From Bacillota bacterium (lineage in GTDB: Bacteria; Bacillota; Clostridia; Lachnospirales; Lachnospiraceae), in contig JAEYOQ010000049.1 of NCBI GenBank assembly GCA_023411555.1, forward strand, positions 32,067-96,066: 64,000 bases of DNA. The letters run 5' to 3'. Made by a program: the position numbers and the translations under genes. The notes below the pieces were generated by a model. It saw only the letters and a program-made list of their open reading frames with translations. It had not been told where the DNA came from and searched no databases. Within the stretch, counting starts at the first letter, position 1. The number at the start of each line of letters is the position of its first letter. This document shows positions 18,301 to 24,456 of the stretch, piece after piece.

Positions 18301-19754
18301 AGGTACGTCAGATCACATCAGCCATGAAGGAGCAAACGAACCAAAGTCAAAATGTTACTGCGGCGATAGAAAATGTGGCAGAGCAGATTGTGATGATCGA
18401 TAATATTATCGATGAGCAGGTTAACGGTGTGAATAACATTGTCAAAGGAATTACCAATGCAAGAGAGCAGGTACGTCAGATTACTGTAGCCGTTCAGGAG
18501 CAGGCAAGACAAGGCCAGGATATTGTTATGTCAGTTGATAATGTTACAGATCAAGCAATACAAGTAACACAGGTAACAAAGGAGCAAACCATAGGTGTAG
18601 AAAGCATTATAGCCGGAGTAGTGAGTGCCCGTGAGCAGGTGAGCCAGATATCCGTAGCGGTGAAGGAACAGGCAAAACAGGGCCAGTATATAGTCGATAC
18701 GATTGAGAACGTCAGACGACAAGCCTCAGAGGTAACAGTGGCAGTTACAGAGCAGGCTTCTGGAATTGAGGAAGTGGTAAAGGGTGTTATTAATGCTCGC
18801 GAGCAAGTACGTCAGGTAACGGTAGCCGTGAAGGAGCAGGCAAAACAAGGCAAAGATATTGTTAGTTCTGTGGCAAATGTTACTCAGCAAGCCGGAGAGG
18901 TTACACAAGCAACCAAGGAACAGGCTATAGGAGTGGAAGAGGTTGTAAAAGGAGTAGTGAATGCCCGTGAACAGATGCGTCAGATAACTGTAGCTGTGAA
19001 GGAGCAGGCACTACAGGGTAATGATATCACAAAATCGGTAGAGAATGTAACCTTGCAGGCAGAGCAGGTTGCTTATGCAATGAAGGAACAGACTCAGGGT
19101 GTAGGAGAAATCATGAAGGGTGTCGTAAATGCCCGTGATCAGGTACTTCAGGTTAGCTTGGCAGTCAAGAGCCAGGCAAACCAGGGAAAGGATATCGTTA
19201 CCTCCGTTCAAAATGTAACAGAGCAAACAGCTCTAGTTGCTACTGCCATGAAGGAGCAGGCAGCGGGAATTGGTAATGTAGTAAACGGTATTGAGAATGC
19301 CCGTGAGCAGCTGAGACAAATTACTATGGCAACCAAGGAGCAGGCGAAACAGGGTGAAACAATCATTAACTCCGTTGAGAATGTAGTGAAGCATTCAGCA
19401 CAGGTAACCCAGGCCATGAAGGAACAGGCTCATGCAATTGAGGATATTATTCATGGAGTTACCAATGCAAGAGAGCAGGTTCAACAGGTAACCCAGGCTA
19501 TGAAGGAGCAGACAATCAGCGCAGATAAGCTGGTTTATAATATGAAGGATGTTACCGACCAAGCCTTAGAGGTACTTGATGCTACCAAGCTTCAGTCTGG
19601 AGAAGTTAAGAAGCTTGCCAATAATGTTGCAGATATCAGTAAAGTGGTTAGCTCTAACCTACAGGATGTAGAACGCATTGAGATGTCTTCGAAGGAGCTT
19701 TCCGTATATTCGGAAGAGATTAACTTAGTAATTATGGAATTATCAAAATTATAA
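15324..19754 (+). CDS. Giant soluble chemoreceptor with twenty 56-residue repeats
   Basis: This 1476-residue methyl-accepting-type protein has no membrane segment and no recognisable sensor domain. The conserved hairpin tip ([21 protein letters not shown]) is at about 729-749, with the turn Glu at 747, almost exactly half way. Ten perfect-length 56-residue units (eight heptads each; core [14 protein letters not shown]) occupy 101-660. Ten different 56-residue units (core NAREQVRQI) occupy 877-1436. No indel breaks either array. Several N-arm units fit the methylation consensus with an EQ pair ([10 protein letters not shown]), as does [10 protein letters not shown] after the tip, and cheR and cheB follow. 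I infer an antiparallel coiled-coil hairpin of roughly 200 heptads in total, which would form a cytoplasmic signalling rod. AGGAGG precedes ATG. Confidence 0.9.
   Translation: [1476 protein letters not shown]
15624..17303 (+). repeat. Ten 168-bp coding repeats, N-terminal arm
   Basis: Ten consecutive units of exactly 168 bp encode residues 101-660 of the giant receptor. Each has two 28-residue halves starting VAGNSES and VAGNAES. The units are similar but diverged at synonymous sites, so the array is not a very recent expansion, although units 7 and 8 (about 16800-17135) are the closest pair. Confidence 0.85.
17952..19631 (+). repeat. Ten 168-bp coding repeats, C-terminal arm
   Basis: Ten consecutive units of exactly 168 bp encode residues 877-1436. 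Each begins with NAREQ or a close variant and contains [10 protein letters not shown] and a TKEQA-type segment. The sequence differs from the N-arm repeat, but the period and the copy number are the same. Confidence 0.85.
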
Positions 19755-19768
19755 TAAAATAACTTTTC

Positions 19769-19802
19769 TATCCACCGGAGGCTTACTAATTCCGGTGGAT
19801 AT
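19769..19802 (+). terminator. Hairpin between the giant receptor gene and cheR
   Basis: TATCCACCGGA at 19769-19779 pairs perfectly with TCCGGTGGATA at 19791-19801. No run of T follows, so it probably attenuates or protects mRNA rather than fully terminating, which would lower cheR/cheB relative to the receptor. Confidence 0.55.
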
Positions 19803-19850
19803 ATTAAATTATTCAGTGCTTAATATGTACAGGATTAGGAGAAGAGCAAG

Positions 19851-20660
19851 GTGGATACAAGAGGACTAACACAGTTAGCTGAGCTTATATATAATCATTG
19901 CGGTATCGATTATACAAATAACCTTAACTCTCTGGACACAAAGGTTAATAACAGAATTAAGGAACTAGGATTATCTTATTGGGAATATTGTGGTTATCTT
20001 AAGGTGGAATTATCTGAATGGGATGTTTTGATGGAATTGATTACTGTGAATGAAACCTATTTTTATCGGGAAGAAAATCTACTGGAGGAGTTTCGCCGAA
20101 AAATACAGTCCGAGTATAAAGGGCGAACTCTATTAAATCCTTTACGAATCTGGTGTGCGGCATGCTCCAGTGGAGAAGAGCCATATACGCTTGGGATGAT
20201 AATTGAGGAACTGAATTGTTTTCAACCGGGAGCGGTGCAAATCATTGCCTCAGATATTAATAAAAAGGTGCTAAAAAAAGCAAAAAGCGGATTATACAAT
20301 AAGAACTCATTTTCCTTTCGAAAGATGCCGGAGGGAGCGATTGAACGATTTTTCCTGGATCAGGGTGGTGAATATATGGTCAAGCCATCCATTCAATCTA
20401 TGGTAGATTTTCGATTTATGAATCTACTAGACAAGAATATCCAATATCACATGAATAATATTGATATTATCTTTTGCAGAAATGTATTGATATACTTTGA
20501 TAAAAAAGCGATAGAGAATATAGTAAATTCCTTTCATGGTATATTAAAGCCGCAGGGAACTTTATATTTGGGGCATTCAGAAACCCTGAGTTATATATCA
20601 CATGAGTTTGAAACGGTGTATACTGAAAATATATTTTATTATAGGAAGGGGGATGCGTGA
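19851..20660 (+). CDS. cheR: CheR receptor methyltransferase
   Basis: This is an S-adenosylmethionine-dependent methyltransferase that methylates receptor glutamates; 269 residues. The N-terminal helical domain is followed by TVNETYFYRE, the SAM-binding loop WCAACSSGEEPYTLGM, IIASDIN, and CRNVLIYFD with LYLGHSETL near the end. All are standard CheR features. The start is GTG 19851 with AGGAGAAGAG upstream. Its stop lies just before the probable cheB start. The very methylatable repeats of the preceding receptor are its likely substrate. Confidence 0.93.
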   Translation: MDTRGLTQLAELIYNHCGIDYTNNLNSLDTKVNNRIKELGLSYWEYCGYLKVELSEWDVLMELITVNETYFYREENLLEEFRRKIQSEYKGRTLLNPLRIWCAACSSGEEPYTLGMIIEELNCFQPGAVQIIASDINKKVLKKAKSGLYNKNSFSFRKMPEGAIERFFLDQGGEYMVKPSIQSMVDFRFMNLLDKNIQYHMNNIDIIFCRNVLIYFDKKAIENIVNSFHGILKPQGTLYLGHSETLSYISHEFETVYTENIFYYRKGDA

Positions 20661-20661
20661 T

Positions 20662-21705
20662 ATGCAGTATGGAGTGTTGGTGGTTGATGATTCTTCCTTT
20701 ATGCGGAGAAGTATCAGCATGATTATTGAACAAGATCCCCAATTCTTTATTATAGGGATAGCAAGAAACGGACAGGATGCCATCGAAAAGGTTCAAAGAT
20801 TAAAGCCGGATATCGTGACTATGGATGTTGAAATGCCTGAAAAAGATGGAATTGAAGCCCTCAAGGAAATCATGAAGCTATGCCCGGTTCCAGTGGTCAT
20901 GCTAAGCAATCATACCGAGTATGGTGCCAAAACAACGATTAAGGCATTAGAATTGGGGGCTGTTGATTTCTTCTTAAAATCGGCCATCGTTGGGGAGGAT
21001 ACCAATCAGGAATCAATTAAGCAATTTCTGAATAGCTTGAAGACAATAGTGGAAAAGGCGAAGCTTCCTCTTACTGAGAAAATGAACACAGTAGAAGCGA
21101 GTAATAACTGTGCTTCTATGGTGAAAACGACGAGTGCGGATATACTAATCATTGGTTGTTCAACCGGAGGTCCATCTGCATTACAGTCTCTTTTGCCAAG
21201 GTTTCCGAACAATTTTCATATTCCTATCGTTGTAATACAACACATGCCTGCGGGCTTTACCGGTCCCCTGGCGGAGCGTTTTGATACAATCTGTAACCTT
21301 CATGTAAAGGAAGCTGAGAATGAAGATATATTACAGGCCGGAACCATATATATTGCTCCTGCGGGCTTTCAGACCTTTTTTAATCGTAAACCCAATGGAA
21401 GTGTTATGCTTACGGTAGAGGATTATTCTCCTGTTGAGACCCTGTACAAGCCCTCAGTTACTGTGTCCCTCTTATCCGCCGCACAAGTATTTAACGATAG
21501 GATGGTCGCAGTAATCATGACCGGTATGGGAAACGATGGTCTGGTTGGCTGCGAGGAGGTTAAAAAGCAGCATGGAAAGGTAATTGTTGAAGCGGAGGAA
21601 ACCTGTGTTGTCTATGGTATGCCTAAGGTTGTTTTTGAGGCCGGACTTGCTGATATACAGGTGCCTTTGCCTCAAATATATCATCATATAAGCCAATTCG
21701 TTTAA
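20662..21705 (+). CDS. cheB: CheB receptor methylesterase/deamidase
   Basis: This 347-residue two-domain enzyme has an N-terminal receiver with phosphoacceptor Asp55 (IVTMDVEMP) and a C-terminal esterase with the catalytic Ser in GCSTGGPSA, His in IQHMPAGFT and Asp in TGMGNDG. It removes methyl groups or deamidates Gln on receptors after phosphorylation by CheA. ATG 20662 was chosen for its spacing to GGAAGGGGG at 20643-20651; an ATG at 20653 is too close to it. It is the last gene of the operon; no CheC, CheD or CheV is present. Confidence 0.93.
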   Translation: MQYGVLVVDDSSFMRRSISMIIEQDPQFFIIGIARNGQDAIEKVQRLKPDIVTMDVEMPEKDGIEALKEIMKLCPVPVVMLSNHTEYGAKTTIKALELGAVDFFLKSAIVGEDTNQESIKQFLNSLKTIVEKAKLPLTEKMNTVEASNNCASMVKTTSADILIIGCSTGGPSALQSLLPRFPNNFHIPIVVIQHMPAGFTGPLAERFDTICNLHVKEAENEDILQAGTIYIAPAGFQTFFNRKPNGSVMLTVEDYSPVETLYKPSVTVSLLSAAQVFNDRMVAVIMTGMGNDGLVGCEEVKKQHGKVIVEAEETCVVYGMPKVVFEAGLADIQVPLPQIYHHISQFV

Positions 21706-21786
21706 TGAAATAGTAGTAATGACTGCTTCCATCCCTAGGAATACCGAGACCTGCGGCAAGCTTACGGTAGCTTTAGGTGAGTGAGT

Positions 21787-22497
21787 TTATAGCTCGTATA
21801 TCTCCTTAGAGCCGGAGATGGAGGCAGAGATTGCTTTTTCTACGGATGCTACGGCTCCTTCTTTATCCCGGTTTTTCAGTGCCTTTAGGATTTCTCGTGC
21901 ACTATTGCAGACCACTTCATTCCCATACCTTTGAATAAATCTTACCCAAAGATGGGTAACAGGAACACGGAAAGAACGATAGATTAAGGGCAACAAAGTG
22001 TTATGGCTGGTCATGGCTAATTCATGATAAAAGGAGAAAGCGGCATCAGCAGCCTTATCGTGATTATCATTAAGACCCTGCATCTTACTCAAGTAGCGTT
22101 CCAGAGTAGTAATATCCTCTGCTTCGAGTCGATCTACGGATAGCTCCACTGCCAGTTTATCCACGATCATCTTCATCTCCAATATAGAGCGTATATCCTC
22201 CCTTCGAAGGTGTCCGCCATTATAATTCATGATTGATAGAAGTGTTTCTACGGTACCATAGCGACGGTAATCTGTGACAAATACACCTGACCGGGGCTTT
22301 ACCTTTAAAAATCCTTTTCTGGCTAGTTCAGCAATTCCGCTGTTTACCACAGCACGGCTAACCTGCATCTGCTCCGCCAAGATTCGTTCGGGTGGAAGCT
22401 TCTCACCAATTTTCAATTTTCCTGATAGAATCATAGTCTCAAACTCCCTGACAAAAAGTTCCTTTAATGTAGGGGCTTTTAGTTTTGTAAAGTCCAT
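21787..22497 (-). CDS. FadR-like GntR-family regulator, copy 1
   Basis: This 236-residue regulator has an N-terminal winged helix (ETMILSGKLKIGEKLPPERILAEQM, then VSRAVVNSGIAELARKGFLKV) and an all-helical C-terminal domain more like the acyl-CoA-binding domain of E. coli FadR than like a typical FCD, judging from its order of motifs (SHNTLLPLIYRSF aligning with FadR SGNPIYGLI). The start is the ATG ending at 22497, preceded by AAAGGAA on the minus strand; an upstream ATG at 22584 adds a non-homologous tail. It is divergent from the membrane gene at 22749 and has a FadR-like operator between (22703-22715). A paralogue at 27765 controls the second module. Confidence 0.85.
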   Translation of the reverse strand: MDFTKLKAPTLKELFVREFETMILSGKLKIGEKLPPERILAEQMQVSRAVVNSGIAELARKGFLKVKPRSGVFVTDYRRYGTVETLLSIMNYNGGHLRREDIRSILEMKMIVDKLAVELSVDRLEAEDITTLERYLSKMQGLNDNHDKAADAAFSFYHELAMTSHNTLLPLIYRSFRVPVTHLWVRFIQRYGNEVVCNSAREILKALKNRDKEGAVASVEKAISASISGSKEIYEL

Positions 22498-22661
22498 TAG
22501 TATTCCTTTCTTAAGTCCGATATCATTCCCCAAATTGGTAGAACCAGATATGAAAAAAATATCATAATTCAGATCGAAAATCAATAGAATAGTTACTTTT
22601 CTGGCTAGCTGTGAACCTATAATATGGAATTAACACATTTTGCAATAAGTTTGACAAATAC

Positions 22662-22690
22662 TTGACAATCTAATTATTATTCTATAGAAT
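22662..22690 (+). promoter_or_regulatory. SigA promoter of module 1
   Basis: TTGACA at 22662-22667 and TAGAAT at 22685-22690 have a 17-base spacer. The promoter drives the membrane gene and the hypB-oxidoreductase-hypA genes. Confidence 0.65.
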
Positions 22691-22702
22691 GAAATTGTAC
22701 TA

Positions 22703-22715
22703 CTGGTATGACCAG
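22703..22715. promoter_or_regulatory. FadR-like operator of module 1
   Basis: CTGGTATGACCAG is an inverted repeat with a 3-base centre. Its half-sites CTGGT/ACCAG match the E. coli FadR consensus (CTGGTnnGACCAG type). It lies 13 bases downstream of the -10 box, where a bound repressor would block transcription. The divergent FadR-like regulator is the obvious ligand. Confidence 0.65.
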
Positions 22716-22748
22716 ATGATACTTTTATTTTCTAAAGGAGGATAATGT

Positions 22749-23732
22749 ATGTTTCGGTTTAATTATGGGGAAGGTGGGGGGCTTGCTGTTTGGCTGGTAT
22801 GGATTGGCGTATTTTTGATTCTGTTCCTGCTAAATGAAGTTACCCGCAGATTTAAGCTGGCTGGAGTGTTAGGCTTTATGGTATTTCCAGCCGTACTTTC
22901 AATAATGTGGTTTACGGTGATGAAAGAGACAACGTACACAGACTGGTTTCACTTGGTAAAGGTTTATTCGGCAACAGCCGGCTGCATTGGTTTTTGGTGT
23001 ATCCGTCATGTACATGGAACCAATAAGAAGACGGGTAAAGCATGGGCACTGGCTAATAATAAGATAGCACTTTGCTTTCCTCCCTTGATACTTGCTGTCA
23101 ATATTCTGGAGGCGGTTATTCGTGACTTTGAAGTAGGTAGCAAATATGCTGTAATGGCTCAGGATTTAACCGCAGATGCCCCTGTTATGTTGATGGGTGG
23201 CTCCTGGAACTTTATGAATGGTATTGCCGGTCTCCTGAATATTATCATTATTACAGGTTGGTTTGGCATTAAGATTAGGAAAAAAACAGATAAGGATGGC
23301 AGCCGGGATATGATCTGGCCGGATATGCTGTGGTTTTACATCGTGGCATACGACCTATGGAATTTTGCCTATACATATAACTGCTTGCCCCACCACTCCT
23401 GGTATTGTGGATTAGCACTGCTGTTGGCACCGACCCTGTGTGCCTTTACAGTTGGTAAGGGTGCTTGGTTGCAGCATCGGGCTCAGACATTGGCACTATG
23501 GTGTATGTTTGCTCAAACCTTCCCCTTATTCCAGGACTATGGAAAATGGCGCGTAGATTCTACCTATAATCCTACCATCTATTTTATTGTCAGCCTGTTA
23601 GCATTGGTATCTAACATTGCGGTAGTAATATATATGATCTATAAATGGAAGAAGACTAAGCGTAATCCTTATAAGGGTGAGCTGTATGTTGATTTAAAAG
23701 AATATCAGTCAATTGCTGCGCTGGCAGAATAA
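22749..23732 (+). CDS. Polytopic membrane protein of unknown function (possibly DUF5692 family)
   Basis: This 327-residue protein has about eight hydrophobic segments and short polar loops, rich in Trp and Tyr (WNFAYTYN, HHSWYCG). I believe it belongs to the clostridial DUF5692 family but cannot verify that. It is first in a group with hypB, an oxidoreductase and hypA, behind a FadR-type operator. A role in transporting nickel or a substrate for the pathway is possible but has no direct support. AAAGGAGG precedes ATG. Confidence 0.65.
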   Translation: MFRFNYGEGGGLAVWLVWIGVFLILFLLNEVTRRFKLAGVLGFMVFPAVLSIMWFTVMKETTYTDWFHLVKVYSATAGCIGFWCIRHVHGTNKKTGKAWALANNKIALCFPPLILAVNILEAVIRDFEVGSKYAVMAQDLTADAPVMLMGGSWNFMNGIAGLLNIIIITGWFGIKIRKKTDKDGSRDMIWPDMLWFYIVAYDLWNFAYTYNCLPHHSWYCGLALLLAPTLCAFTVGKGAWLQHRAQTLALWCMFAQTFPLFQDYGKWRVDSTYNPTIYFIVSLLALVSNIAVVIYMIYKWKKTKRNPYKGELYVDLKEYQSIAALAE

Positions 23733-23789
23733 ATGGAGTTACCGTGCTATTTGGAAGATCGTTAATAATTGAAAGGAATGGGAAATAAG

Positions 23790-24452
23790 TTGAAGGAATT
23801 TCGAGTCTTAGAAATCAAAGAAAGTATATTTGAGGACAACAACAAGGATGCCAATCGTCTCAGAGAGCAATTAAAAAGTGAGAATACCTTTTTACTGAAC
23901 CTGATGAGTTCTCCGGGAGCAGGAAAGACCACTACATTGGTAAATACCATTAATCGTCTAAAGGACAGACTTAGTATAGCAGTGATGGAGGCAGATATCG
24001 ATTCGGATGTGGATGCAAAGACTATTTCCGAAACGGGAGTAAAGGTAATCCAGCTTCATACAGGAGGAATGTGTCACCTGGATGCAGATATGACCAGACA
24101 GGGTCTTCTGGGACTGGATGCCAAGGGGACGGATTTGGTTATTCTCGAGAATGTGGGGAATCTGGTATGTCCAGCTGAATTTGATACAGGCTCCACGAAA
24201 AATGCAATGATTTTAAGCGTTCCCGAGGGTGATGATAAGCCTCTGAAATATCCATTGATGTTCCAGATATCGGACGCTCTGATCATCAATAAAATAGACA
24301 CTATGGAGATGTTTGACTTTAATTTAGAGCTTTGTGTGGAAAGAGTGAAAAAATTAAAGCCGGATATCGCTATTTTCCCGATTTCCGCTAAAACAGGTGA
24401 AGGGATTGAAGCGTGGACGGAGTGGTTGTATAAAGAGGTCAAAGGAGAGTAG
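23790..24452 (+). CDS. hypB: HypB nickel-insertion GTPase, copy 1
   Basis: This 220-residue SIMIBI GTPase normally delivers Ni to [NiFe]-hydrogenase with HypA. The P-loop SSPGAGKTTT is at about 40-49. The metal site at the dimer interface is present as Cys-His in GGMCHLDAD and Cys in LVCPAEFD. NKID and SAKTGEG complete the G motifs. No His-rich nickel-storage stretch occurs at the N-terminus. The TTG start at 23790 aligns exactly with the Met of the paralogue at 28625 and follows AAAGGA; an ATG at 23778 is too close to that site. No hydrogenase gene lies nearby. Confidence 0.88.
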   Translation: MKEFRVLEIKESIFEDNNKDANRLREQLKSENTFLLNLMSSPGAGKTTTLVNTINRLKDRLSIAVMEADIDSDVDAKTISETGVKVIQLHTGGMCHLDADMTRQGLLGLDAKGTDLVILENVGNLVCPAEFDTGSTKNAMILSVPEGDDKPLKYPLMFQISDALIINKIDTMEMFDFNLELCVERVKKLKPDIAIFPISAKTGEGIEAWTEWLYKEVKGE

Positions 24453-24456
24453 AACT

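Noticed and set aside
16292..19417. Many hydrophobic reverse-strand open frames inside the giant receptor gene
   Set aside because: They are mirror readings of the Ala/Ser/Glu/Val-rich coiled coil; each lacks a ribosome site and recurs with the repeat period.
15624..19631. Long periodic repeats that could be mistaken for a CRISPR or satellite array
   Set aside because: The 168-bp period is in frame, encodes heptads of a receptor coiled coil, and units differ mostly at synonymous positions. There are no short identical repeats with unique spacers.
22498..22584. A longer N-terminus for the first FadR-like regulator
   Set aside because: The extra 29 residues have no counterpart in the paralogue and precede a good ribosome site for the shorter start.
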